NCBI RefSeq assembly: GCF_003863355.1
Contig: NZ_QQWG01000013.1
Coordinates: forward strand, 61,807-125,806
DNA from: Ancylomarina euxina
GTDB lineage: Bacteria; Bacteroidota; Bacteroidia; Bacteroidales; Marinifilaceae
Direction of reading: 5' to 3'
Length of the DNA: 64,000 bases
The notes below the pieces were generated by a model that saw only the letters and a list, made by a program, of their open reading frames with translations, was not told where the DNA came from and did not search any database. Shown here piece after piece: positions 27,392-37,000 of the stretch (positions are counted from its first letter, which is position 1; every line of letters begins with the position of its first letter). Made by a program: the position numbers and the translations under genes.

Positions 27392-27409
27392 TTGATAAAT
27401 GATATAGAA

Positions 27410-28900
27410 ATGAAAAAATATATATTAATCTTAATAATGGGTGTTTTTTTAGGAGCTTGTGAATCCTATTTGGATGAAGTGCCTTCAAAATCGACTAATC
27501 TACCGCTTGAAACGATAGAACAATTAGATGCCTTACTTGGAAATTACTATTATTTCTTTACGGACAAAAGTAGAAATGCTGCTTTGTGTACCGATGATTA
27601 TGAAATTTCTGAATATTTATACAATGGATTCTCAGGAAATTCATATCGTTCCATGGAAATATTTCAGGTTGCTACCTGGGATGTGAAAGATACACCTTTT
27701 GATGGTAAAGAGACTTTTTGGGGTACCGAGTATACAAAAATATTTTATGCCAATATGGTTCTGTATTATTTGGATGGTGTTTCCGGAACGGAAGAGCAAA
27801 AAGCAGAACTCAAGGCGGAAGCCAATTTGATTAAGGCATACAGTTACTGGTTGTTGGCTTCTAACTTTTGTTTGCCATACAATGACGCAACGAAGAATGA
27901 ATTGGGGGTATCTTTAAAAAAATCGGTTTCTTTCGATGAATCAGCAGCTCGAAGCACACTCGAAGAGACTTATGCTGAGATTGAAAATTGTCTTGAGGAA
28001 GCCCTTAAGTTGGAGAATTCAATTGTTAAAGATGGAACTTTCCGACCATGGAGGGGAAATACATCAGCAGCCAAAGCTTTTGCTGCACGCTATTACTTAA
28101 GCGTGAATAACTATACGAAAGCTTTGCAGTATGCCAATGCCGCACTTGCTGACTATTCGGAGCTTTTTGATTACAACAGCGAAATGTCATTTTATAAAAC
28201 GACTACAACTGTAAATAATCAGCAGGTTGAAATCAATTACCCGAGTACATATCTTTCAGATGATAATGAGCAACTTTCCTACAAGGAATTTTATTATGCC
28301 AGATTTTCTTATCACCCTTATGCCTGGTATGTTCCAAGTCAGACTTTAATGGGTTTGTATGACAAGGATGCGGACCTAAGATACAGATATAATTTTGTGG
28401 AAAACTATTCCTATGTTCGGGATAGAACAGGGATCAGTTATCCTGGATATATTGCAATGGGTAGCTATAATATTCCTTCCGGACCAACCACTTCTGAAAT
28501 GCTTTTAATAAAAGCAGAAGCGATAGCAAGAACCGGGAATTGGCAGGATGCCATGAATGTACTGGAGCAGCTTCGTGTGAAAAGAATTGATGCTGGTATG
28601 TATACCGAACTGGTTGCAAATAATCAAGAGGAAGCTGTAAAGCTGATCATTCGTGAAAGGAGATTGGAAAGACCATTTGTATTTACCTGGTATGATTACA
28701 GACGATATAATAATAATGAGGTGAGTTATGACGATGTAAATCTGTCGAGAGAATTTTATCCATATAATGGTTCAACCGTGTTAAGCGGAGAGCCTCTTGT
28801 AACCTACGAACTTAAAAAAGGGGATAGAAAATGGGCTAGACCCATTCCCAATACCGAAGTTGAGTCAAGTTTAGGAGAGATTAAGCAAAATACTTACTAG
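27410..28900 (+). CDS. SusD/RagB-family lipoprotein (module 3)
   Basis: Ligand-binding surface lipoprotein of 496 residues from ATG 27410: MKKYILILIMGVFLGAC places the lipobox Cys at 17. The frame also opens at TTG 27392, one base after the SusC stop, but that start would put six extra residues before the signal peptide. SusD features: YLDEVPSKSTN after the lipid, TPR-like helices (ELKAEANLIKAYSYWLLASNF; AAKAFAARYYLSVNNYTKAL), and the closing motif IIRERRLERPFVFTWYDYRRY. Closest in style to the SusD of module 1. Confidence 0.93.
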   Translation: MKKYILILIMGVFLGACESYLDEVPSKSTNLPLETIEQLDALLGNYYYFFTDKSRNAALCTDDYEISEYLYNGFSGNSYRSMEIFQVATWDVKDTPFDGKETFWGTEYTKIFYANMVLYYLDGVSGTEEQKAELKAEANLIKAYSYWLLASNFCLPYNDATKNELGVSLKKSVSFDESAARSTLEETYAEIENCLEEALKLENSIVKDGTFRPWRGNTSAAKAFAARYYLSVNNYTKALQYANAALADYSELFDYNSEMSFYKTTTTVNNQQVEINYPSTYLSDDNEQLSYKEFYYARFSYHPYAWYVPSQTLMGLYDKDADLRYRYNFVENYSYVRDRTGISYPGYIAMGSYNIPSGPTTSEMLLIKAEAIARTGNWQDAMNVLEQLRVKRIDAGMYTELVANNQEEAVKLIIRERRLERPFVFTWYDYRRYNNNEVSYDDVNLSREFYPYNGSTVLSGEPLVTYELKKGDRKWARPIPNTEVESSLGEIKQNTY

Positions 28901-28909
28901 AAATAACAA

Positions 28910-28966
28910 GTTCGGTAGTTCTCTGTCTATTCATAAATACAAACAGAGTTCTACCGAACTCCTCTT
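28910..28966 (+). promoter_or_regulatory. long hairpin between SusD and TlpA-like gene (module 3)
   Basis: GTTCGGTAG (28910-28918) pairs with CTACCGAAC (28951-28959) and CTCTGT (28921-28926) with ACAGAG (28943-28948), separated by a TT/TT internal loop. A weak T-rich tract follows (CCTCTTTATT). With the 287-base gap to the next gene this may be a terminator for the SusCD transcript. Confidence 0.6.
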
Positions 28967-29187
28967 TATTCCTTGCCAATAATATGGTATTAAAACGGGT
29001 TGTCTTTTTCAATAAAGTCTTCTAAAATACGGCTTAACTGAGTCGGTTTAGGTTATCTATTTCCACAAACATCTTTCTGTAAATGATCGGTGTCTGAAAT
29101 AATCAGATCATTTACCCAATAGCTCATTCAGATCGTAATTAACATGTTTGCAATTGATTGGGTGTATAACTATTGAATTTATTTATT

Positions 29188-30321
29188 ATGCGACAAAAGT
29201 ATTTAAGGCACTTATTGCCCTTATTTGTGATCATTGGATTTTATGCCTGTGACACAAATAATCCTCACATCAAAGGAACAATCTCAGGTGAAAACTGGGA
29301 GAAAATATATTTATATGCCGAAGGCATTAGGGAGCCATTGGATTCAGCCGTTATTAAAAATAACAGATTCGAAATAGATACAAAAAATCTGAAAAGTCAG
29401 ATCTGTTATATTGGAATACCAAAGAATACTGTTCCACTATTTGTTGTTCCGACTTCCATTAAAACATCCTTAACTGTTAGCAATGGAAAGATATTAATGG
29501 AAGTATCGGGGTCTCCTGAACACAGTATGTTTGAAAAGTACAGAAAGGAATTAAACCAGTCGAAAGAGCAGATAGAGCTTCAGGATTGTGTGAAAATAAT
29601 GAAGAAAGAAAAACAAAATAACAATGATTCAATTGTTGAAAAATTGAAGGTAGAATATCAGAGAATTAACGATGAATATTGGCAAATGGTAAATCTAAAG
29701 ACCGAACAGCTCATTCAAAAGAATCAGAATTCACCTTGGGGATTGTATTTGTTTTACCGACAGTATGTTTACTTCAAAAAATTTTATACCCAGGAAAAAA
29801 TTGATTCCATTCGTCAGAATTATTTGGGTTTTGGTGAGCGTGCACTTGCATCTGTATGGACTGAAAAGATTGAAGAAATCCTTACTAAGTCGGAAAATAG
29901 TGTTGTAGGTAAAATGGCTCCTGATTTGACCGGTACAGATACATTGGGCTTGACCAAAAATTTAAGTGATTTTAGAGGGAAATACGTTTTGGTCGATTTT
30001 TGGGCCAGTTGGTGTTACTGGTGTCGTTTGGAAACTCCCAATTTTAAAAAAGCTGTTGGTTTATATGATGATAATCAATTGGCTGTGCTTGGTGTTTCTT
30101 TTGATAGTAAAGAGAAGCTTTGGCGGGCAGCTATAGAAGAAGATGAGAGTCATTGGAATCAGTTGTTGGTTACATTGGAAGAACAAAAGCGTCTTAAAAA
30201 GGCTTATGCTTTTAGTGGAATTCCTCATATTATATTACTTGATCCTCAGGGCAAGATTTTAGCTCGGGATTTAAGAGGAGAAGAGATCATTAATACTTTG
30301 AAAAAATACTTAAAAAAATAA
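29188..30321 (+). CDS. TlpA-like lipoprotein with atypical CYWC active site (module 3)
   Basis: Periplasm-facing lipoprotein, 377 residues from ATG 29188 (lipobox FYAC, Cys about 21); a TTG five codons earlier is less likely. DUF4369-like N-domain (about 25-110; HIKGTISGENWEKIYLYAEG), a helical middle with KEKQNNNDSIVEKLK, and a thioredoxin domain (about 245-377). The active site is WCYWC (Cys276-Tyr-Trp-Cys279) in place of the WCGPC seen in the other TlpA proteins here. The dipeptide between the cysteines tunes redox potential in this family, so a different substrate or direction of electron flow is plausible (inference). The next gene follows almost without gap. Confidence 0.87.
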   Translation: MRQKYLRHLLPLFVIIGFYACDTNNPHIKGTISGENWEKIYLYAEGIREPLDSAVIKNNRFEIDTKNLKSQICYIGIPKNTVPLFVVPTSIKTSLTVSNGKILMEVSGSPEHSMFEKYRKELNQSKEQIELQDCVKIMKKEKQNNNDSIVEKLKVEYQRINDEYWQMVNLKTEQLIQKNQNSPWGLYLFYRQYVYFKKFYTQEKIDSIRQNYLGFGERALASVWTEKIEEILTKSENSVVGKMAPDLTGTDTLGLTKNLSDFRGKYVLVDFWASWCYWCRLETPNFKKAVGLYDDNQLAVLGVSFDSKEKLWRAAIEEDESHWNQLLVTLEEQKRLKKAYAFSGIPHIILLDPQGKILARDLRGEEIINTLKKYLKK

Positions 30322-30351
30322 GATATGATCGAGCAAGAATCACGACGTTAT

Positions 30352-31686
30352 ATGAAGCGTCTTTTTTTAGTTTTATTTGTTTTTGGATGGATTGCTTGTA
30401 GCCATTCACAACAGAAAGTCGTTAGGTTAAAAGGACAATTGGTTAACTTTGAAAAAGTGAGCATAATGGAGAATCAAGATCCGCAAGCCATTCTTTTAAA
30501 GGAAGGAATAGAAATTCATCTTGATGATTCCAATCATTTTGAACTTGAAATAGGTTTGGAAAGACCGAGCTATTTTAGATTAGGCCGTAATACATTGTAC
30601 TTGCAACCCGGTTATAATATGGAGATTTATTTGGATTATAATTCTCCGGTAAATGCCAAATTTAAAGGGATCGGTGCGGAACCAAACAGGTATCTTAAGC
30701 ATAAACCTTTCCCTAAGGGAGGATCTTTTTTGGAAGCTGGTAAAATTATGAAATCCAATTGTTCGTATGAATTTGTAAAGAAGGAAATAGAAAATAGATT
30801 GCTTGCCTATATGGATTCATTAACGATGACTCCAAATCTGACTGAAAATTTTATCGAATTAGAAAAAACACGAAATTATTTGAATGCCGCAATTTCTTTT
30901 AATTCTTATCCTGCCTATTTAGGCTTTGCAGGGAAGTTTAAAGATGAGGATGAATACAAGGCTGCCCTTGATGAGGTTGCAAAAATTGTTCCTGCCGATT
31001 TTCACAAATATGTGGGTTTGGCAGGAGTGCAGTCTTCATATCTACAATTGGAAGAGTTTCGTACAGTTGTGTTTAAAAATTTGCTGCATGATGATAAATT
31101 GCTGTTTACAAACGAGATTGATGATTTCGTTAAAACTTATATGATAATAAATCAATTAGGTAGCCAAGGGCCCGTTAAGGAAGTGCTAAGTGAAAAAGTA
31201 AAGGTTGCTCAGGAATTAAAAACGGATGACTATAAATCAGTTTTGAACCAAGCATTTGAGAAGTATAATAGCCTGCTTCCCGGTCAGCTTGCTCCTGATT
31301 TTCAATTAACCGATTTAAAGGGGAAAAGGGTGAGCAAGACGGATTTCAAAGGAAAAATATTGGTTGTGGATATATGGGCAACATGGTGCGGACCTTGTAA
31401 GGCCGAATCACCTTACTTCGAAGCATTGGCCAAAGAATTTGCTAATGAGGAGCTTGCTTTTATATCGGTTTGTATAGATAGTGAAGACGCAGTGTGGAGG
31501 AAATATCTCGAAAAACATGAAAAAACATCTCTACAATACATGGCAGAAAGGTCTGAATTTCAAGCTTATTTTATGAATGGTATTCCTCGTTTTATGGTAT
31601 TCGATAAGAAAGGCAAAATTATTGATGCCTTTGCACCAAGGCCTTCTGATGAAAGATTTCGACAAGTGATACAGCAGGTTTTATAA
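30352..31686 (+). CDS. TlpA-like thiol-disulfide lipoprotein (module 3, second copy)
   Basis: Second thioredoxin-fold lipoprotein of module 3. From ATG 30352 the product is 444 residues with lipobox WIAC (Cys16); an in-frame ATG at 30325 would add nine residues before the signal peptide and cannot be excluded. A beta-rich N-domain (about 25-110) is followed by a long helical region and a TlpA thioredoxin domain (about 315-444) with WCGPC (Cys346, Cys349) and cis-proline region GIPRFMVF. It is translated right after the CYWC protein, so the two may act as a redox pair. Confidence 0.87.
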   Translation: MKRLFLVLFVFGWIACSHSQQKVVRLKGQLVNFEKVSIMENQDPQAILLKEGIEIHLDDSNHFELEIGLERPSYFRLGRNTLYLQPGYNMEIYLDYNSPVNAKFKGIGAEPNRYLKHKPFPKGGSFLEAGKIMKSNCSYEFVKKEIENRLLAYMDSLTMTPNLTENFIELEKTRNYLNAAISFNSYPAYLGFAGKFKDEDEYKAALDEVAKIVPADFHKYVGLAGVQSSYLQLEEFRTVVFKNLLHDDKLLFTNEIDDFVKTYMIINQLGSQGPVKEVLSEKVKVAQELKTDDYKSVLNQAFEKYNSLLPGQLAPDFQLTDLKGKRVSKTDFKGKILVVDIWATWCGPCKAESPYFEALAKEFANEELAFISVCIDSEDAVWRKYLEKHEKTSLQYMAERSEFQAYFMNGIPRFMVFDKKGKIIDAFAPRPSDERFRQVIQQVL

Positions 31687-31837
31687 TTGATTTTATCGAA
31701 GGTGAGTAAGACTTAGACTAGACAAGCTGGTCCCTGAATTGAGGGAATACATATTCTTTTTATGCTTAAAGATGAAAAGGTTGATCAGGGACCAAATGTT
31801 TATAAGTTATAAAGCTAAATTATAATCAAATGCATAT

Positions 31838-31875
31838 AATAGGGCCAGTTTCTTATATAGGATCTGGCCTATTTT
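31838..31875 (+). terminator. probable terminator of module 3
   Basis: AATAGGGCCAG (31838-31848) pairs with CTGGCCTATT (31864-31873) with one bulged G, followed by TTT. It closes module 3 before the promoter of module 4. Confidence 0.55.
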
Positions 31876-31953
31876 GTGAGAGATAAGTTTGTTTTGTAAG
31901 TCAGGATTTCTAAGAATTAGTTGTATTTTGGGCCTCTTAAAGTGAGGGCTTTT

Positions 31954-31983
31954 TTGTAAAATCAATATCCTTTTCTATTTTTA
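31954..31983 (+). promoter_or_regulatory. promoter of the module-4 ECF sigma gene
   Basis: TTG (31954-31956, in a T-run), a 19-base spacer and TATTTTTA (31976-31983) fit the Bacteroidota promoter. The ATG is 9 bases beyond the -7 box, so the mRNA should be nearly leaderless. The same promoter was duplicated to 8945-8974. Confidence 0.65.
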
Positions 31984-31992
31984 GCACCTACT

Positions 31993-32544
31993 ATGAACAA
32001 TCAGGAGCAACTAATTATACAGAAATTACAGAATGGCGAAGAGTCTGGTTTGCGCCAAATGTTTGATCTGTATTATTCTCCTCTCTGTGTATTCGCTTTA
32101 AAATATATCGATTCTTTTGATCTTGCTGAGGATCTGGTTCAAGATATATTTATTGGTTTTTGGGAAAATAATCGGGTTGAACAGCTAAATACTTCTTTAA
32201 AATCCTATCTTTTTACATCTGTAAAAAACAATGCTCTGAATTATATTCGTAAAAACAAGAAGTATCGAATCGAGGAGTTGGATGATGAATTCGATATGAT
32301 GATGGATGATTCTTTTGATCCTGAAGATTTAGAGCAGATGAAGCTAAAACTTTATCAGGAATTAGAAAATCTGTCCCAGCAAAGCAGAATCGTGTTTGAA
32401 GCCATCATCTTTCAGAATATGAAATACAAGGATGTTGCTGAAGATTTAGATATTTCGGTTAATACCGTTAAAACACATTTTGCACGTGCCCTTAAACAAC
32501 TACGAGGGTCCTTCGATATAATTCTTATGATTATGCTTCCGTAG
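31993..32544 (+). CDS. ECF sigma factor, FecI-like (module 4)
   Basis: Alternative sigma factor of 183 residues. Region 2: LRQMFDLYYSPLCVFALKYI, AEDLVQDIFIGFWE, SLKSYLFTSVKNNALNYIRK. An acidic linker (DDEFDMMMDD) precedes region 4: LSQQSRIVFEAIIFQNMKYKDVAEDLDISVNTVKTHFARALKQL with a clear helix-turn-helix. Its 5' half and promoter have a decayed duplicate at 8984-9236. The FecR gene follows after 249 bases, a larger gap than in the other modules. Confidence 0.94.
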   Translation: MNNQEQLIIQKLQNGEESGLRQMFDLYYSPLCVFALKYIDSFDLAEDLVQDIFIGFWENNRVEQLNTSLKSYLFTSVKNNALNYIRKNKKYRIEELDDEFDMMMDDSFDPEDLEQMKLKLYQELENLSQQSRIVFEAIIFQNMKYKDVAEDLDISVNTVKTHFARALKQLRGSFDIILMIMLP

Positions 32545-32793
32545 TTTGATGGTTGATCCCCCTCAACCGTTCTCTAATTTATGCTTAAATGAATATTTGA
32601 GTTAATCGTATCTATTCTTATTAACTTTATCTTTTTTTTCGTGGTAAGGTTTTGATTATCTGGTGTTAAAAGATTCTTTTTGAACTTAGCTGTTTTTTTT
32701 TTTCATTTTTTTTGTCACCCATTTCGTGTTTCATCAATCCTAATAATAAAGAAGTAGGATTCATGACATCTTACACGATCGAATTAATATAGA

Positions 32794-33972
32794 ATGGAAT
32801 TAAAAGAGGAACATATTATCAATTGGGTTATCAACTATTCAAAAGGTGAATTGTCTGATACACAAAAAAGAGATTTAGACCATTTTCTTTCAGAAAATGA
32901 GGCAAATAAGCATCTGTTTAATTCTTATCGTGCGCTTTATATTAAGGGGCGTTCAGTAACTTTTTACAGTCAGCTTAATCAGCTTGAGGCTTGGAATCAG
33001 ATTGCCTCAAATATTACAAAAAAGAAATCTAAGATTCGAAAATTGTCTGCATGGTTTTCTTATGCAGCTGCTGTTTTGATTATTGCTTTGGTCAGTACCC
33101 TTGTTTTAATGAATCAGGTTGAGAAAGTTGACTTTTCAAAGGATTATAATTTTGCGGAATTAGCCCAAAAAGGAAATAAGGATGCAACCTTAACCTTAGC
33201 GGATGGCTCAAAGGTTAAATTACAAAATGATGTTGAGCAATTGATATCCGAGAAAGATGGGACTCAGATTTCTAAAGATTCGTCTAATACCATAGCTTAT
33301 ACCTCTCAGACAAAAGAACAGATTGCTTTGCTTTATAATACAATTGATGTTCCTAGAGGAGGTGAGTATTCATTAAAACTATCCGATGGAACTCAAGTTT
33401 GGTTGAATGCGGATACCAAATTGAGATACCCCGTTAAGTTTATAGGTGATAAAAGGGAGGTTTTTCTAAAGGGAGAGGCTTATTTTGAAGTTGCTCACAA
33501 TAAGCAAGCTCCTTTTGTGGTTCATGCGCATGATTCAGAGGTAAAAGTTTTGGGAACCAAATTTAATGTGTCGGGATATGATGATCAGGATTTTATTGCA
33601 ACAACGCTTGTCGAAGGATCTGTACAGGTCAGCAATTTAAATCAAAGCGAAATATTAAGGCCTGGTTATCAATCAAACATCATCAGAGGGAAAAATGGGA
33701 TTGAGCTTAGAGAAGTAGATACAAACTTGTATACCTCTTGGGTGAGTGGTGTTTACGAATTCGAGAATATGGAGCTGGAATACATCATGACTCAATTGGG
33801 AAGATGGTATGATGTTGAGTTCTTTTTTATGGAAGAAAAATACAAGCATATCCGTTTTACGGGTGCATTTGAAAAAGAGAATTCTTTTGAGTACGCGCTT
33901 GATATGATTGAACACATTGCAGATGTGGATTTTGCAATTAAAGGAAAGTATATAATCGTCGGAAGACAATAA
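32794..33972 (+). CDS. FecR-family anti-sigma factor (module 4)
   Basis: Inner-membrane anti-sigma of 392 residues: cytoplasmic N-terminus (1-85), membrane helix at about 87-107 (WFSYAAAVLIIALVSTLVLM), FecR domain (about 185-285; LSDGTQVWLNADTKLRYP, GEAYFEVAHNKQAPFVVHA, VLGTKFNVSGYDD), DUF4974 at the end (about 325-392; MELEYIMTQLGRWYDVEFFF). It should restrain the module-4 sigma and receive the signal from the STN domain of the next gene's product. Confidence 0.94.
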   Translation: MELKEEHIINWVINYSKGELSDTQKRDLDHFLSENEANKHLFNSYRALYIKGRSVTFYSQLNQLEAWNQIASNITKKKSKIRKLSAWFSYAAAVLIIALVSTLVLMNQVEKVDFSKDYNFAELAQKGNKDATLTLADGSKVKLQNDVEQLISEKDGTQISKDSSNTIAYTSQTKEQIALLYNTIDVPRGGEYSLKLSDGTQVWLNADTKLRYPVKFIGDKREVFLKGEAYFEVAHNKQAPFVVHAHDSEVKVLGTKFNVSGYDDQDFIATTLVEGSVQVSNLNQSEILRPGYQSNIIRGKNGIELREVDTNLYTSWVSGVYEFENMELEYIMTQLGRWYDVEFFFMEEKYKHIRFTGAFEKENSFEYALDMIEHIADVDFAIKGKYIIVGRQ

Positions 33973-33975
33973 AAA

Positions 33976-34004
33976 AACGGGAAATATTTGCCGTATTTCC
34001 CGTT
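33976..34004 (+). promoter_or_regulatory. hairpin between FecR and SusC (module 4)
   Basis: AACGGGAAATA (33976-33986) pairs perfectly with TATTTCCCGTT (33994-34004), an 11-bp stem with a 7-base loop, 4 bases after the FecR stop. No T-run follows. It is at the equivalent position to the hairpins at 292 and 23726. Confidence 0.6.
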
Positions 34005-34062
34005 AGTGATAATTAAAAACCATTGTTGACGCAATGGCATTAAGTAACCTAAACCCAAAAGT

Positions 34063-37000
34063 ATGAAAAAATTAGGAAAGTGGAGGTGTTTATCACCTGC
34101 CATTGGTAAAATCGCACGTATTATGAAGATAAGTGTATTTTTAGTGTTAGTCTGCTCCATGCAATTGTCTGCATCGGTGATGTTGGGGCAACAGGTGAGT
34201 ATTCATGCTGGTGAAATGACCGTGAGGGAGGTTTTTAAAGAGTTTAAAACTCAGACAGGAACTTTTTTTATGTACAGTGAAGAAGATATTAGCCTCGATT
34301 TGACAGTTGATGTTGATTTTTCACAGGTGAGTTTAGAAGAAGCTTTGCAAGAGATTTGTAAGCAAGTTGCGTTAAGCTACGAAATAGTGGATAACTATGT
34401 TCTGATCACTAAGAAACCATCTCTTGTAGAATTACCTTTGCAAGAACAGAAGAAAGAACTCAAAGGTACCGTAACGGACTCTGATGGGAATACTTTGCCA
34501 GGGGTTTCTGTTGTTGTAAAAGGGACAACAATTGGTGTGGCTACAGACATTGACGGGAATTATGCCATTCAATTTGATAATGAAAATGCTATCATGGTTT
34601 TTTCTTTTGTCGGAATGCTTCGTCAGGAAGTCCTTTATACAGGTCAAGCGGTCCAGAATATCATCTTGCTTCCGGATTCAAAACAAGTGTCAGAGGTTGT
34701 GGTAACGGGATATCAAACTATTTCTAAGGAGCGTGCCACGGGTGCCTTTGAAAAAGTAGGTGTTAAGGTGTTGGATGAAAAATCAACCTTTAAGGTATTG
34801 GATAAACTTGAAGGACAAACCTCAGGTGTATTGTTCGACGAATCAGGTAATATGACAATTCGAGGAGTATCCACAATGAATGCCAATAGAGATCCTTTGG
34901 TTGTCGTAGATGGATTCCCGATTGAAGGTCATGTAGAAACCTTAAATCCTGATGATATTGAAAGCATTACCGTATTGAAAGATGCGGCTGCTGCATCTAT
35001 TTGGGGAGCAAGAGCGGCTAATGGTGTCATCGTTATTGTATCTAAAAAGAATGGCAAAAAAGGAAAGCCTCGTGTAGAGTTTTCTTCAAGCTTATCCATG
35101 ACGGGGGAACCTGATTTGGATGATCAACCTGTTGTTTCCACTGCATCATTTTTAGAAATGGAAAAGTTTTTAGCTGATAATGGCTGGCAAACAATGCCTA
35201 CGGGTGCAAATCAGTATCCAATTACGCAGGGGATGGATACCTACTTGAGATTAAATGATGGGCAAATTTCAGAAGCAGAAGCTAATCAGATACTTGATGG
35301 CTATAGAAAGGTGGATGTACGTAATGAATTTGCCGATTTGTTTTTAAGAAAACAAGTTCGTCAACATTATAACCTTTCGATTAGTGGTGCAGGAGAGAAA
35401 AATAATTATTATATGTCATTAGGTTATGATGATAATGATAATTTCTCGAAAGGGAACGATAGTGATCGTTTAATCGCGAATATAAAAATTAGTTCAGAAC
35501 TATCAGATCGTATTAGTGTTAATGCGGGCGTATCCGCAACACTTAGAAATCAATACAGCAATGGGATTTCCATTGGTAGTTTGGGCAGTGTTTCGCAGTA
35601 TCAGACCATCTTAGATGCTAATGGAGATTATGTGCCGCAACCACAGTCCTATTACCAACCCACTAAGGAGGCTTTAGTTGCTCAGGGATATCCTTATAAT
35701 TGGGACTATAATTTGTATCAAGAGTATCAAAACAAGGATAATTCGATAAAGAACACCGATTTAAGAATGAATTTTGGGTTAAATATTAAGTTACTCAAAG
35801 GGCTTGATTTTGAAGGTCGATATCAGTATGAGTGGGGAAATGAAGAGGGTGAAAACCTTTATAACGAAGAAACTTATAATGTAAGGGGCTTTGTTAATAG
35901 ATTTACATATATTGATGATGATGGCAGCATTGTTACAAATGCGCCTAAAGGACATATCTTTTCAGAGTCCTTTTATAAGAAAAAGTCTTATACAACCCGA
36001 GGACAGTTGAGTTTTAATCGAGCTTTTGATGCAAATAAACATCAGATTAATGCAATTGCGGGTATGGAGGTGCGAAAAACGACTAGCGAGTCTTCATCTT
36101 ATCGTAAATATGGTTATGACCCTCAAAGCCTGCAGTTTGTGAGCATCAACCATAATGAGAGATATCCAATGGCAATTAGTGGTAGTAAAGGAAGAATAAG
36201 TGATGATACAAAATACTTGCAAGAAGAGGATCGATTTATTTCTTATTACACTAATACAGCTTATACCTACAATGATAAGTATACGGTAACAGCGAGTGCT
36301 CGTTTGGATGATTCCAACTTATTTGGTGCCGATTCTAAATATCGCAATGTTCCACTTTGGTCTACGGGTATCAACTGGCAATTGCATAAGGAAGATTTTA
36401 TGACATCAGACTTGATAAACCGATTGACCCTAAGAATGACTTATGGGACTAATGGGAATGTTTCAAAGACAACAAGTCCATACCTAATCGCACAAGTGAC
36501 AAAAGATTATAGGGATCAGCATCAATACGCTTATATTAAAAACCCTAAGAATCCAAGTTTGCGTTGGGAAAAAACAGCTGTAGTCAATTTTGGACTTGAT
36601 TATGCATTATGGAACAATCGAATTTCAGGATCTCTTGAATATTATTCAAGAAAGAGTACGGATCTTTTAGGAAATGTTTCGTTGAATTCGACTTATGGCT
36701 TTACCAGTGCTTTGATGAATTTTGCAGAAATGTCGAACAAGGGGGTTGATGCATCTTTACTTGTGAAACTTGTTGATAAGCAGGTGAAATGGAATACGAG
36801 TTTAAACTTTTCGTATAATAAAAACAGAGTAGAGAAAGTGGAAATGCCTGACGAAACGGTTTCAAGTTATATGAGTGGAACAGCTAGGGTTGGAAAGCCT
36901 CTTAACTATATGTATAGTTACAAATGGGCCGGACTCTCTTCAGAAGGTTTTCCGCAGGTGTTTAATGAAAAGGGAGAGGCTATTGATTATGAAACACGAT

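Larger units (their letters stand above)
31687..31992. other. intergenic region between modules 3 and 4
   Basis: Contains two hairpins: TGGTCCCTGA (31728-31737) with TCAGGGACCA (31785-31794), enclosing 47 bases, and a terminator at 31838-31875. The sigma promoter of module 4 lies at the right end. The last 70 bases are nearly identical to 8908-8983. Confidence 0.55.
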
